Shown: positions 1-8,119 of the stretch, piece after piece
How the letters are laid out: each line of letters starts with the position of its first letter
Numbering within the stretch: position 1 is the stretch's first letter
Assembly (NCBI RefSeq): GCF_024648825.1
Contig: NZ_JANBBE010000003.1
Coordinates: 1 to 64,000 of the forward strand
Reading direction: 5' to 3'
Length of the DNA stretch: 64,000 nt
From: Lentzea californiensis
Lineage (GTDB): Bacteria; Actinomycetota; Actinomycetes; Mycobacteriales; Pseudonocardiaceae
Program-made: the position numbers and the translations under genes
The notes under the pieces: generated by a model
Seen by the model: only the letters and a program-made list of their open reading frames with translations
Told to the model about the DNA's origin: nothing
Database searches by the model: none

Positions 1-1447
1 TCTCCTCCAGCATGACGAACGCCGTGTTGGGCGACGTCGCGAGCGCCTGCTTCAACGGCATCTGCGGCGGGTAACGGTCGTTGTGGTTCGACAGGCAGTA
101 CCAGCAGGTGTTCGGTTCACCCGTGGCGGGACAGGAGGTGGCGCCGCCCTTGAAGACCTTGGAGGTGTAGGAGTTGGGGGAGGGGATCACCGTGTCGATG
201 CCGATCCCCTTCTCCAGGGCGGCGGCCGCGGTGAAGACCTTGTACACCGAACCCGTGCCGAACTTGTTCTCCACACCACTGGGCAGGTCGAACTGCGTCT
301 GGAACTCCTCCTTCTTCAGGCCGTAGTCGCGGTTGGCCACCAGCGCCACGACCTCGTGCGCGTCCTTGCCCGGTCGCACGACGGCCATGGTGTTCGCCAC
401 GCCAGGGGTGTTCTTCGGCGCCTGCGCCTCAACCGCCTGCTTCGCGTGCTGGGTGATCTTCGGGTCCAAAGTGGTCTCCAGCCGGTACCCGCCGATCTTC
501 AGCTCCTCCAGGTTGAAGCCGGACTCGGTCAGGTACTCCACCAGGAACGAGCAGAAGAACCCGTACGACGGCCCCGCCCCGACACAACCCGTCCGCAACG
601 GGCGAACGGGCTCGCGCAGCCCGAGCGGCGCGGCCTTGTGCCCATCCGCCACCTCCCTGGACAACTTCCCGTCGACCACCATCGCGTCGATCACCAGGTT
701 CCTGCGCTCCAACGCCTTGTCCGGCCGTGCCTCAGGATCCAGCGCGGTCGGGCTGTTCACCATCCCCGCGAGCATCGCGGCCTGAGGAACGGTCAGCTCG
801 TCCGGTGTGGTGCCGAAGTAGGCCTGCGAGGCGGCGGCGACACCGAAGATCGTCGAACCGAACGGCACGAGGTCGAGGTACCGCGCGAGGATCTCGTCCT
901 TGCTCAACGCGACCTCCAGACCCACCGCGATGCGCGCCTCCCGCAGTTTGCGGGTGAGACTCTGCTCCTGAGCGGCGTGTTGCGCGTCCTTGTCCGTACG
1001 CGCCAGCACGTGCACCAGATAGTTCTTCACGTACTGCTGGGTCAGAGTCGACGCTCCCTGCTCCACCGAGCCGCTCGCGTTGTTGCGAGCCGCGGCGCGC
1101 AGCGTGGCAACACCGTCGACGCCGTGGTGGTCGTAGAAGCGGCGGTCCTCGATCGCGAGCAACGCGTCCTTCATGTGCGGGGAGATCTTGTCCGGCGGAG
1201 TCCGCACCCGGTACTGGTCGTACAGGTACGCGATCGGTGCCCCGTCCTTGTCCGTCACCGTCGTCATCAACGGCGGTTCCGTGGTCAGCATCATCGCCAG
1301 AGTGGAGTCCACCTGATCGCTGAGCTTGTTGGACAACGCCCCCATCGTCGCCGTGGCCGGAAAGAGCAGCCCGGCGAGCAGCACACCGGCGAGCAGGCAA
1401 AGCCCGGCCAGTTTGCTGACACAAGGCACGATCCTCTTGCGATCCAC
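1..1447 (-). CDS. Class A penicillin-binding protein (transglycosylase/transpeptidase), 3' end outside window
   Basis: Bifunctional peptidoglycan synthase: a membrane-anchored glycosyltransferase that polymerises lipid II, plus a transpeptidase that cross-links it outside the membrane. The start is GTG at 1447 with GAGGGGAG about 7 nt upstream. A signal anchor lies at about residues 12-35. The GT51 motifs are present in order: EDRRFYDHHG with catalytic Glu at residue 100, GASTLTQQ near 131, RKLREARIA, and KDEILARYLDLVPFG. The transpeptidase has the SVYK (SxxK) box with Ser at about 400 and an SPN (SxN) box at 472-474. About 482 residues are visible; the KTG box and C-terminus lie beyond the left edge. 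The family assignment is clear. Which paralogue it is (PonA-like or accessory) cannot be decided. Confidence 0.93.
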   Translation of the reverse strand, partial: MDRKRIVPCVSKLAGLCLLAGVLLAGLLFPATATMGALSNKLSDQVDSTLAMMLTTEPPLMTTVTDKDGAPIAYLYDQYRVRTPPDKISPHMKDALLAIEDRRFYDHHGVDGVATLRAAARNNASGSVEQGASTLTQQYVKNYLVHVLARTDKDAQHAAQEQSLTRKLREARIAVGLEVALSKDEILARYLDLVPFGSTIFGVAAASQAYFGTTPDELTVPQAAMLAGMVNSPTALDPEARPDKALERRNLVIDAMVVDGKLSREVADGHKAAPLGLREPVRPLRTGCVGAGPSYGFFCSFLVEYLTESGFNLEELKIGGYRLETTLDPKITQHAKQAVEAQAPKNTPGVANTMAVVRPGKDAHEVVALVANRDYGLKKEEFQTQFDLPSGVENKFGTGSVYKVFTAAAALEKGIGIDTVIPSPNSYTSKVFKGGATSCPATGEPNTCWYCLSNHNDRYPPQMPLKQALATSPNTAFVMLEE

Positions 1448-1793
1448 AGATGGACTCCCCTCGGTCAACGCGGCTTCCGCCGGTTACCCGCCCGAATCTG
1501 CATTCAGGCGACCGCATCGAATGAAACCGAGGCCGGGGATTCGTTACCCAGGGTGTTGAGTGGAGGCTCTCTCACTCTCTCGGGTTACCAGATTCGAGTC
1601 TGAATTCTCCGTTGGCTGGCTACCCGAAAAAATGAATCGAAGTCGTTTCCGGTCGCGACTTGTGTACTTGCTGCAGATGCTCATGCGGCAGAAACATCGG
1701 CATTTCTGTGGCCGCACGTCGCTGCAGTTGCTGGTCAGCTCGGCCAGGGGTACCGACCGGCGGTTGCCGATCGGTACCCCTTCCGGCCTTGCG
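1448..1793. other. Intergenic region upstream of the PBP gene, no gene found
   Basis: About 350 bp between the PBP start and the stop of the small membrane protein gene. The part around 1565-1660 is noticeably AT-richer than the surroundings, which fits a promoter region for the PBP gene. The only distinct structure is the hairpin at 1747-1780, listed separately. Open frames here have no ribosome-binding sites or recognisable products. Confidence 0.5.
1747..1780 (-). terminator. Perfect 10-bp stem hairpin downstream of the small membrane protein gene
   Basis: GGGGTACCGA pairs with TCGGTACCCC across a 14-nt loop, beginning 13 nt past the stop codon of the leftward gene at 1794. There is no T-run, as is usual for actinomycete terminators. 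Confidence 0.55.
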
Positions 1794-1958
1794 TCAGCGG
1801 CGACGCAGTGACTGCCTCACCACGTAGACCTCCAGCAGGCACCCGCCGAGGAACAGCAGGATCGGCACGACCAACGGCAGTTCGAGCAGCAGGGTGGCCA
1901 CCGTGGCGGCCGCCGCCAGGAACATGCCCACAACGCCGTTGCGACTCCTGGGATCCAT
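1794..1958 (-). CDS. Small two-helix membrane protein (54 aa)
   Basis: An ATG at 1958 is preceded by an excellent ribosome-binding site (GAGGAGCGAG). The 54-residue product has a short basic N-terminus, a hydrophobic stretch at about residues 9-25, a second at about 27-45 with a Pro-rich turn between them (ELPLVVPIL), and a basic C-terminus ending SLRRR. No family is recognised. The codon usage, ribosome-binding site and downstream hairpin support a real gene that most ORF filters would drop for length. It is probably an integral membrane protein with cytoplasmic ends. Confidence 0.6.
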   Translation of the reverse strand: MDPRSRNGVVGMFLAAAATVATLLLELPLVVPILLFLGGCLLEVYVVRQSLRRR

Positions 1959-2304
1959 CTCGCTCCTCGCGGTCGGTCAACTCAGCTTGCTGATCGTTTT
2001 CCCGCCGGAGATGCCGCCGACACCACCGATCGTGCCACCGACGGCGCCGCTGAGCGCTCTCGTCGCCCCCGGAAATGCGCTGAGTCGTGGGTGGTCACGC
2101 CGGCCTCGCCCGATGGTTCAGCGGGCTGCCCGTTCATGGGAACGCCTGCGGTGGAAGAACACTCAGGGGTGCACCGGCCACCCCGTTCGGATGCTCCTCC
2201 CGGCCGACCGCAACCTGGACGCGTGATGTTTGGTCACAAACCCGAGGTAGCGCTCAGTCGCTGTTAGCGTGCGGAGAGCGACATCTCCGGACTTGGAGGA
2301 CTCG
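1959..2304. other. Intergenic region upstream of the secreted protein gene
   Basis: About 345 bp with no supportable gene. On the minus strand, the stretch 1978-2070 reads in one frame as a Gly-rich peptide ending GGKTISKLS just before the small membrane protein gene, but it has no start codon. The segment near 2222-2280 (TTTGGTCAC followed by TGTTAGCGT) probably holds the promoter of the gene at 2305. Confidence 0.4.
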
Positions 2305-2613
2305 ATGAAACGCCTTTTCTCCGCAGTGTTGAGCACGCTCGCCGCTACCGCTCTCCTCGTCTCGGTCAGCCCTCCCGCGCAGGCCGCGGCAGGCCGGGTG
2401 GCGGTGTTCTCGACCGAGTTCGTGCCGGTCAAGATCTACGAGGATCCCCGCGGCTGCAACAAACTCCCGCCTGACTCGCACGTGCTGGTCAACATGACCG
2501 ACGCCGATGTCGTCGTGTACGGCGACCCGTTCTGCCTGACCCCTGGGCTCGTCGTCGAGGAGGAGCACGGCTCACACGTCGCCGGCAGCGGTTCCTTTTC
2601 CGTCAAGGACTGA
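2305..2613 (+). CDS. Small secreted protein (102 aa)
   Basis: The ATG at 2305 follows a TTGGAGGA ribosome-binding site. A clear Sec signal peptide occupies about residues 1-27 (MKRLF start, hydrophobic core, PPAQA cleavage site). The mature part is about 75 residues with two Cys (about residues 49 and 77) that could form a disulfide. It has no recognised domain and a beta-rich look. It ends 32 bp before the nucleotide-sugar dehydrogenase gene on the same strand and could be co-transcribed. Its function is unknown; it is probably extracellular. Confidence 0.72.
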   Translation: MKRLFSAVLSTLAATALLVSVSPPAQAAAGRVAVFSTEFVPVKIYEDPRGCNKLPPDSHVLVNMTDADVVVYGDPFCLTPGLVVEEEHGSHVAGSGSFSVKD

Positions 2614-2645
2614 GCCCCTGGTGTGACGAGTCGGAAAGGACACGC

Positions 2646-3893
2646 GTGTCTGTCGATCTTGTCGTGGTCGGCGTCGGCTACGTCGGACTGCCACTCGCCG
2701 CCGCAGCCGTCGCCGCCGGGTTGTCGGTGATCGGGTACGACACTTCACCGGAGGTGGTCACCGCGGTGGCCGAGGGCCGCTCGCACGTGCTCGACGTGTC
2801 GGCGGCGCAACTGCGGGACATGAAGGCCGAAGGCTTCACCGTCACCTCCGATCCAGCGGTGCTGAGCGGTGCGGAGACGATCACGATCTGCGTGCCCACC
2901 GGTCTCGACGCCGGGGGCGGGCCGGATCTGGCCGCCGTGCGCTCCGCCGCCACGACCGTCGCCGAGCACCTGCGGCCTGGCACTCTGGTGGTGCTGGAGT
3001 CGACCAGCTATCCGGGGACCACCGACGAGGTCGTCCGGCCGATCCTGGAACAGCACGGGCTGATCGCGGGCGAGGACTTCCCGCTCGCCTACTCGCCCGA
3101 GCGGATCGACCCCGGCAACCCGCGATTCGGCCTGCGCAACACGCCGAAGGTCGTCAGCGGCCACACTCCGTTGTGCGCCAAGCACTGCGCCACGTTCTAC
3201 GGGCGGTTCGTCGACACGGTGGTGGTGGCGCGCGGCACCCGCGAGGCGGAGATGGCCAAACTGCTCGAGAACACCTACCGGTACGTGAACATCGCGCTGG
3301 TCAACGAGATCGCGATGTTCTGCGACAACATCGGCGTCGACGTGTGGGACGTGCTGCACTGCGCGGCGTCCAAGCCGTTCGGGTTCGCGCCGTTCGTGCC
3401 CGGCCCCGGTGCCGGCGGGCACTGCATCCCGGTCGACCCCAGGTACCTGCTGGACAAGGCCGAGCGGGAAGGCACCCGGCTGGGTGTCGTGCACGCGGCA
3501 CGGCGCGTGGACGACCAGATGCCGTCCTACGTGGCCGAACGCGTGACGAGGATGCTCGCCGAGTACGGCAAACCCTTGCGGGGCACGAAGGTCCTGCTGC
3601 TCGGTCTCACCTACAAGGCGGACGTGCCGGACACCCGCGAGTCCGCCTCGGTGCGGATCGCGTTGCGCCTTCGCGGTCTCGGCGCGATCGTGACCTATCA
3701 CGACCCGGTGGCCGGTGTGGTGCCCGAACTCGGGCCGGCCGTACCCGATCTCGACACGGCTCTGCGCACCGCGGACGCCGCCGTGCTGCTCGTCGCTCAC
3801 CGCGACTACGACCTCGGCCGGCTGGCGAGGACCGCCCGGCTGTTCTTCGACGTGACGGGTCGCGTTCCCGGAGAGGAGGTCGTGCGCCTGTAA
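2646..3893 (+). CDS. UDP-glucose/UDP-N-acetylmannosamine dehydrogenase family protein
   Basis: NAD-dependent four-electron oxidation of a UDP-sugar C6 alcohol to the uronate. The 415-aa length is typical. The start is GTG at 2646 with GGAAAGGA upstream. The N-terminal Rossmann motif GVGYVGLP is at residues 9-16. The central helical part has ENTYRYVNIALVNE, and the catalytic Cys260 sits in GAGGHCIPVDP. The C-terminal UDP-binding domain contains GLTYKADVPDTRES. The motifs fit the WecC/WbpA/CapL (UDP-ManNAc or UDP-GlcNAc dehydrogenase) branch at least as well as UDP-glucose dehydrogenase; the substrate is not decided. It likely supplies a uronic acid for a cell-surface glycan or a natural product. 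Confidence 0.92.
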   Translation: MSVDLVVVGVGYVGLPLAAAAVAAGLSVIGYDTSPEVVTAVAEGRSHVLDVSAAQLRDMKAEGFTVTSDPAVLSGAETITICVPTGLDAGGGPDLAAVRSAATTVAEHLRPGTLVVLESTSYPGTTDEVVRPILEQHGLIAGEDFPLAYSPERIDPGNPRFGLRNTPKVVSGHTPLCAKHCATFYGRFVDTVVVARGTREAEMAKLLENTYRYVNIALVNEIAMFCDNIGVDVWDVLHCAASKPFGFAPFVPGPGAGGHCIPVDPRYLLDKAEREGTRLGVVHAARRVDDQMPSYVAERVTRMLAEYGKPLRGTKVLLLGLTYKADVPDTRESASVRIALRLRGLGAIVTYHDPVAGVVPELGPAVPDLDTALRTADAAVLLVAHRDYDLGRLARTARLFFDVTGRVPGEEVVRL

Positions 3894-3911
3894 GCGCGCC
3901 TGTCGTAGGGG

Positions 3912-3939
3912 CGCCTGCCGGGGTGAGGCCCGGCAGGCG
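3912..3939 (+). terminator. 11-bp stem hairpin after the nucleotide-sugar dehydrogenase
   Basis: CGCCTGCCGGG (3912-3922) pairs perfectly with CCCGGCAGGCG (3929-3939) around a 6-nt loop, 18 nt past the dehydrogenase stop. There is no strong T-run. It separates this gene from the EF-hand gene. Confidence 0.7.
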
Positions 3940-3982
3940 GACATCAGTTCTTCCGAACTTCCGTGACAAGGAGTGTGCCCGA

Positions 3983-4531
3983 ATGACCGCCGCAACGACC
4001 TCCACAGCCAAGAACGACCGGCTCAAGAAGCGTTTCGAGAAGTGGGACGTCGACCACAACGGCCGGATCGAGAAGTCCGACTACGAGGCCGAGGCCCGCC
4101 GCATCATCAACGCGTTCGGCGAGGACTCCGCGTCGCCGCAGGCGCGTGCGCTGATCGACGCGTTCACGAGCATGTTCGAGTACTTGGCGACCAAGGCGGG
4201 CGTCGGTCCGAACGGTGCCATGTCCGAGGACCAGTTCATCGAGGTGGTGGAGGCGCAGATCTTCCAGGACGGCGACTCGGGGTTCAACCGGGTCGTGCGC
4301 CCCACGATCGCGGCGATCGTCGGGATGTGCGACACCGACGGGGACGGCGAGGTGAGCCCGGCGGAGTTCGGCAAGTGGCTGAAGGCCGTCGGTGTCGAGT
4401 CCTCCGCCGCGGACGAAGCGTTCCGGAAGATTGATGCCAACGGCAACGGCACGCTGACCGTCGACGAGCTCGTGCTCGCCGTGCGCGACTACCACATGGG
4501 CAGGCTGGACGTGCCGCTGCTCGGCAACTGA
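3983..4531 (+). CDS. EF-hand calcium-binding protein (calerythrin-like), 182 aa
   Basis: Cytosolic calmodulin-superfamily protein similar in layout to the four-EF-hand calerythrin/CBP proteins of actinomycetes. The start is ATG at 3983 with AAGGAG upstream. Canonical loops are DVDHNGRIEKSD (about 25-36), DTDGDGEVSPAE (about 116-127) and DANGNGTLTVDE (about 150-161). The second hand is degenerate, with no intact DxDxDG loop between them. It has no signal peptide or membrane segment. It probably buffers or senses Ca2+. A related four-hand protein lies at 22157-22720. Confidence 0.9.
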   Translation: MTAATTSTAKNDRLKKRFEKWDVDHNGRIEKSDYEAEARRIINAFGEDSASPQARALIDAFTSMFEYLATKAGVGPNGAMSEDQFIEVVEAQIFQDGDSGFNRVVRPTIAAIVGMCDTDGDGEVSPAEFGKWLKAVGVESSAADEAFRKIDANGNGTLTVDELVLAVRDYHMGRLDVPLLGN

Positions 4532-4542
4532 CCGTGTGACGG

Positions 4543-4575
4543 AACCGGCCCCAGGCGATCCGCCTGGGGCCGGTT
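4543..4575. terminator. Bidirectional terminator, 15-bp perfect stem
   Basis: AACCGGCCCCAGGCG pairs with CGCCTGGGGCCGGTT around a 3-nt ATC loop. It lies exactly between the convergent EF-hand gene (stop 4531) and the leftward biosynthetic operon (stop 4581) and can serve both. An AA/TT run flanks each arm. Confidence 0.88.
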
Positions 4576-4580
4576 CGTGC

Positions 4581-4982
4581 TCAGTCCGACTGGGCGAACC
4601 GCACGCCCAGTTCGGGCTTCAGGCCCAGATCGGGTCCGGTGCGCGGCTGTGGCACCTGGATGAGGATGTTGTAGTGGTTGGGGAAGTGACACCCGTCGAA
4701 CCCGAGCACCGTGCCCACCCGCACCCCGCCGATCCACACCTCGTCACCGCGGTCGATCACGCCCGCGCACCCGATCTCGGCGAACCCGAGGAACCCGACG
4801 CGGTCGATCCGCGCGCCGGGTGTGGTGTCGTCGTGGTCCGTGGTGACCAGCTCGTGCACTTCACCTTCGCGCACGCACCGGCTGGCGAACGGTTCCAGGC
4901 TCATCCCGCGATCGTCGCGCTGGTGCATCAGCACTTTCACGACCGTGGCGGTGATCTCCCGTTTCGGCCCGTTCTCACGCAT
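4581..4982 (-). CDS. Uncharacterised 133-aa protein, last gene of the leftward biosynthetic operon
   Basis: The ATG at 4982 overlaps the stop of the preceding Gfo/Idh gene (ATGCGTGA), so it is translationally coupled. It is soluble, with no signal or membrane segment. A glycine-turn beta-barrel-like section (DRGDEVWIGGVRVGTVLGFD, then CHFPNHYNILI) ends in a Pro-rich tail. I do not recognise a characterised family. The HFPNHYNI segment looks like a conserved core and could hold a metal or ligand site (inference). Its coupling to sugar-type dehydrogenases implies a role in the same pathway, possibly as a small cyclase, isomerase or binding protein. Confidence 0.75.
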   Translation of the reverse strand: MRENGPKREITATVVKVLMHQRDDRGMSLEPFASRCVREGEVHELVTTDHDDTTPGARIDRVGFLGFAEIGCAGVIDRGDEVWIGGVRVGTVLGFDGCHFPNHYNILIQVPQPRTGPDLGLKPELGVRFAQSD

Positions 4983-5856
4983 GCGTCTCCCTCCGATAGG
5001 CCTCGTCCACGATGGACAGTGCGGCCAGGCCGCCATCGGACCACTCGGCCCCCGATCGCACCGCCTGTGCGAACTCACGCAGCACGCCTTCGTACTCGTG
5101 CCGGAGCGACTCCTTGAACTCCCGGTAGCCGCCCAGCATGTCCGCGTGGAGCACCGACCCGTCGCCCAGCCGGACCTCGACGTCCTTGACCTCGCCGGCG
5201 AACGACCAGTCGAGCTCCACGGTCGCACGGTCGAGCGCCAGCACCGCCTGCCGGTCGACGCCGGTGCCGTCACGGTCGATCCGCACGCCGCGCAGCGCCA
5301 CCGGCCCGAGGAAGAGCCGGACGAGGTCGAGCGCGTTCGGGCCGTTGTCCGCGACGCAGCCACCGCCGCAGCGCGCCGCGTCGAGGTACCAGCGGTCGTG
5401 GCCGACGTGTTCCTCGATCTGTTCGAGGTACCGCACCGTCATCGACTCGATCGTCGCGTCGCCGATCTCGTCGCGCAACGCGAGCACGTTGCTGTTGTAG
5501 CGGCGGTGGAACGCGGTGAACAACGCGACCCGCCTCCTGGCGGCCAGGCCGGTCAGGTCACGGCCGTCGGCCAGGGTGGTGGCCAGCGGTTTCTCCACGC
5601 ACACAGGCAGTCCGGCTTCGAGCACGTCGCGGCACACGCTGGCGTGCACGTCGTTCGGCGCGGTGACGACGACCGCGTCCAGCCCGCCCGCGGCGAGCAG
5701 CTCGCGGTGGTCGCGGTAACCGGGTACCCCGTGACCCGGCAGCGCGGTCGGGTCGCGATCGCAGACCGCGGCGAGCGTGAAGTCCGGAGATCTCTCCAGC
5801 GCGGCCAGGTAGAAACGGGAGATCACGCCGAGTCCGACGATGCCGAGCCGCATCAT
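4975..5856 (-). CDS. Gfo/Idh/MocA family NAD(P)-dependent oxidoreductase (second of two)
   Basis: Sugar or cyclitol dehydrogenase. The N-terminal Rossmann fold starts GIVGLGVISRFYLAAL. The family signature EKPLATT, whose Lys is the usual catalytic-site residue, is at about residue 92. The C-terminal beta-sheet domain has RCGGGCVADNGPNALDLVRLF. It is 293 aa, short for the family (about 330-380). The start ATGATG overlaps the stop of the Ldh gene. Together with the other Gfo/Idh protein (8924-9958), two separate oxidations to ketones can be proposed, one for each of the two aminotransferases in the divergent operon (inference). Confidence 0.9.
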   Translation of the reverse strand: MMRLGIVGLGVISRFYLAALERSPDFTLAAVCDRDPTALPGHGVPGYRDHRELLAAGGLDAVVVTAPNDVHASVCRDVLEAGLPVCVEKPLATTLADGRDLTGLAARRRVALFTAFHRRYNSNVLALRDEIGDATIESMTVRYLEQIEEHVGHDRWYLDAARCGGGCVADNGPNALDLVRLFLGPVALRGVRIDRDGTGVDRQAVLALDRATVELDWSFAGEVKDVEVRLGDGSVLHADMLGGYREFKESLRHEYEGVLREFAQAVRSGAEWSDGGLAALSIVDEAYRRETHA

Positions 5857-6902
5857 GCGGGCACCCCCGTCGTCACCGACCGCAGTTCCTCGAACAACGC
5901 ACGCGGCAGGGGCACACCGTGCTCCCGCAGCCGGGCCGCCCGTTCACCCTCGTGCCAGCCGGGGTACGACACCGGGGCGGCAGGGTCGAGTGCGGGCCAG
6001 CCGCGCACCGCGGTGAAGAGCGACGCCGCGTCAGTGGCGAAACCGGTGCGCAGCAGGTCCGGCGCGATCGCGACCGCGAGGACGCCGATGTCGTCGTCCC
6101 GGTCGCCGTCGGCGGACAACGCGCCGAGCGCCGCGCCGGGCACCAGCGCGGCCAGCACCTCGACCAGCAGTCCCAGCCCGAAACCCTTGTAGACCCCCGT
6201 TTCGGGCTCGCTGCCCAGCCACAGCAGGTGGGCGTCGCCCCGGTCGAACGCCGCCGGGTCGGTCACCGGTGTGCCGTCGGCGGCGGCGAGCCAGCCCGGT
6301 GGGATCGGCTCTCCCGCACGAGCCGCGGCACGCACCCGGCCGGTCGGTACGACGGTGGTGCTCATGTCCAGCACGAACGGGTGCGCGTCGCCCGCGGGAC
6401 AGGCCAGGGCGAGCGGGTTCGTGCCGAGCATCGGGGTGGCGCCACCGGGTGGCCTGGCGATGCGCTGGCCGCCGCAGTTCGACGCGATCAGGCCGATCAT
6501 GCCGTGCGGCACCGCCCGAGCGGCGTGGTGGCCCGCGCAGCCGATGTGGGTCGCGCCGCGCACCGACACCATCGCGATGCCGTGCCGCGACGCCCTGTCA
6601 CAGGCCAGCTCCATGGCTTGGCCGGCCGACCACAACCCGAGCGCGCGCCGGGCGTCAGCGAGCACGCACGCGCCGAGATCGGTCTGGATCACCATGTCCG
6701 CCAGGGGATCCGCGCGGTCGTCGTCGAACAGCGGGAGGTACAACCGGGTCAGGTTGACCAGGCCGTGTGACGTCATGCCGGTCAGTTCGCCGTGGCACAG
6801 CGCCTCGGCGGCGATCGCCGCCCGGTCGGCGGGCATCCCCCTGCCGGCGAACACGCCGGCCACTGTGGACAGCAGTGTCCGATAGGGCACCAGAACCGTC
6901 AT
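5853..6902 (-). CDS. Ldh family oxidoreductase (malate/L-lactate dehydrogenase-like)
   Basis: Belongs to the Ldh_2 family (PF02615), NAD(P)-dependent 2-hydroxyacid or imine oxidoreductases unrelated to classical lactate dehydrogenase. It is 349 aa, the usual size. It shows the family's early Ser-His-Gly motif (MTSHGLVNL, about residue 43), the His of VRGATHIGCAGHHA and the FVLDMSTT segment. The ATG at 6902 overlaps the stop of the M20 gene. Known members act on 2-oxoacids, ureidoglycolate, diketogulonate or cyclic imines. The substrate here is unknown, but a polyol-derived keto acid or imine fits the neighbourhood. Confidence 0.9.
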   Translation of the reverse strand: MTVLVPYRTLLSTVAGVFAGRGMPADRAAIAAEALCHGELTGMTSHGLVNLTRLYLPLFDDDRADPLADMVIQTDLGACVLADARRALGLWSAGQAMELACDRASRHGIAMVSVRGATHIGCAGHHAARAVPHGMIGLIASNCGGQRIARPPGGATPMLGTNPLALACPAGDAHPFVLDMSTTVVPTGRVRAAARAGEPIPPGWLAAADGTPVTDPAAFDRGDAHLLWLGSEPETGVYKGFGLGLLVEVLAALVPGAALGALSADGDRDDDIGVLAVAIAPDLLRTGFATDAASLFTAVRGWPALDPAAPVSYPGWHEGERAARLREHGVPLPRALFEELRSVTTGVPA

Positions 6903-8119
6903 GCTCCTCCATTCCTGGTGAACCGCAACACGATGTCGCGCACGATGTCGCTGAACCGGTCGAGCTCGGCGACATCGGCGAACTCACCACGGGCGTGAGC
7001 GTTGTTGGCGCCGAGCGAACCCGGACCGAGCACCGCCGTCCGGGCCCCCGGCACGCCGGCGAGCCAGATTGCGTCGCAGGTGAAGGCCGGTTCACCGGCG
7101 GGCCATCGCGGCACGATCGCGTCCAGCAGCGGGATGTCCTGCGGCGGCAGCGCGGGCAGCCCGCGCTTGGACCACCGCAGGCTGGTGATCGCCGCGGCGT
7201 CGGTGGCGGTGCGGTGGAAGAAGGGCACGTCGCGGAAGCGATCGGAGAACTCGGCGAGGCCGGTCCGCAGGCCGGTCTCCATCGCCGTGCTCATGGTCCG
7301 CGCCGAGTCCGCGCAGTCGTAGGCCATGTTGAACAGCAGCTCGCCGCTGCCGTAGACCCGGTTGTGCAACTGACCGGTGTGCAGCCCCGCCACGCAGACC
7401 TGGCCGCGTGGCGCGAGTCCGGCGGCGAGGTGCTGGGCGAGGAACCCGAGCAGCACCGTGGCGTTGTGGCCTCGGTGCGGCTCGTCGTCGATCGCGTCGT
7501 CGCCGTCGACCCGCACGCTCGCCGTCATGGCCGCGGTGCAGCGCGGCAGGTGCCGCAACCCGGTCGGCTCGCAGAAGATGTTGAGCCCGCCGTGGAATCC
7601 GGCCTCGACGAGCGGCCGGGTGCCGAACGCGCCCATGGCACCGCCCTCCTCGCCGGACACGGCCTGGATCAGCACCCCGGTCTCGTGGCCGACCGCCGGG
7701 TCGGCGGCGACCGCTGCCCGGATCCCGGCCAGCATCGCCACAGCGGGACCCTTGGCGTCGATCGCGCCACGCCCGTGGAACCTGGTGCCGTCGAAGCCTT
7801 CCGGTTCGAACGGCGCCACGGTGTCGAGGTGCACGTTGAACATCACGGCGGGTTCGGCGGGCCCGAGCCGGAGCACCAGGCTCGGCTGGCAGGCGAGGAA
7901 CTCCGGCCCCACGTCGTGAAGGATCGACGGTACGTCCGGACGGTGAAGAACCGACTGCGCGGGTGCGGCGAAGTGCGCGACGCGGAAGCCGACATCGGTG
8001 GCCGCGGAGGCGAACAGGTCCATCGCCTCCCACAGGTGGACCTCGGCCGTCGTCTCCAGCGGACCGGCGGTCGGCAGGCTGAGCAGGCGGAGCAGCAGGT
8101 CCCGGTCCTGCGGGATCAC
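6899..8119 (-). CDS. M20 family metallo-amidohydrolase (ArgE/DapE/CPG2-like)
   Basis: Di-zinc hydrolase of N-acyl or peptide bonds, 406 aa. Metal ligands and catalytic residues are visible: HLDTVAP (HxD), RGAIDAKG (bridging Asp), SGEEGG (catalytic Glu plus ligand Glu) and a C-terminal His region. It has no signal peptide, so it is cytoplasmic. The ATG at 8119 overlaps the stop of the isomerase gene. In a pathway with two aminotransferases, an M20 enzyme may remove an N-acyl protecting group or trim an amino-acid adduct (inference). A general peptidase is the alternative. Confidence 0.9.
   Translation of the reverse strand: MIPQDRDLLLRLLSLPTAGPLETTAEVHLWEAMDLFASAATDVGFRVAHFAAPAQSVLHRPDVPSILHDVGPEFLACQPSLVLRLGPAEPAVMFNVHLDTVAPFEPEGFDGTRFHGRGAIDAKGPAVAMLAGIRAAVAADPAVGHETGVLIQAVSGEEGGAMGAFGTRPLVEAGFHGGLNIFCEPTGLRHLPRCTAAMTASVRVDGDDAIDDEPHRGHNATVLLGFLAQHLAAGLAPRGQVCVAGLHTGQLHNRVYGSGELLFNMAYDCADSARTMSTAMETGLRTGLAEFSDRFRDVPFFHRTATDAAAITSLRWSKRGLPALPPQDIPLLDAIVPRWPAGEPAFTCDAIWLAGVPGARTAVLGPGSLGANNAHARGEFADVAELDRFSDIVRDIVLRFTRNGGA

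Noticed and set aside
83-1603. A 506-codon open frame on the plus strand opposite the PBP gene
   Set aside because: The minus strand encodes an unmistakable class A PBP with all catalytic motifs. The plus-strand frame is Arg/His-rich, lacks a ribosome-binding site and is the usual high-GC antisense shadow.
1978-2070. Gly-rich minus-strand peptide ending GGKTISKLS just upstream of the small membrane protein gene
   Set aside because: The frame looks coding for about 30 codons but has no ATG, GTG or TTG and turns Arg-rich upstream. It could be the tail of a decayed gene, which cannot be supported from this sequence alone.
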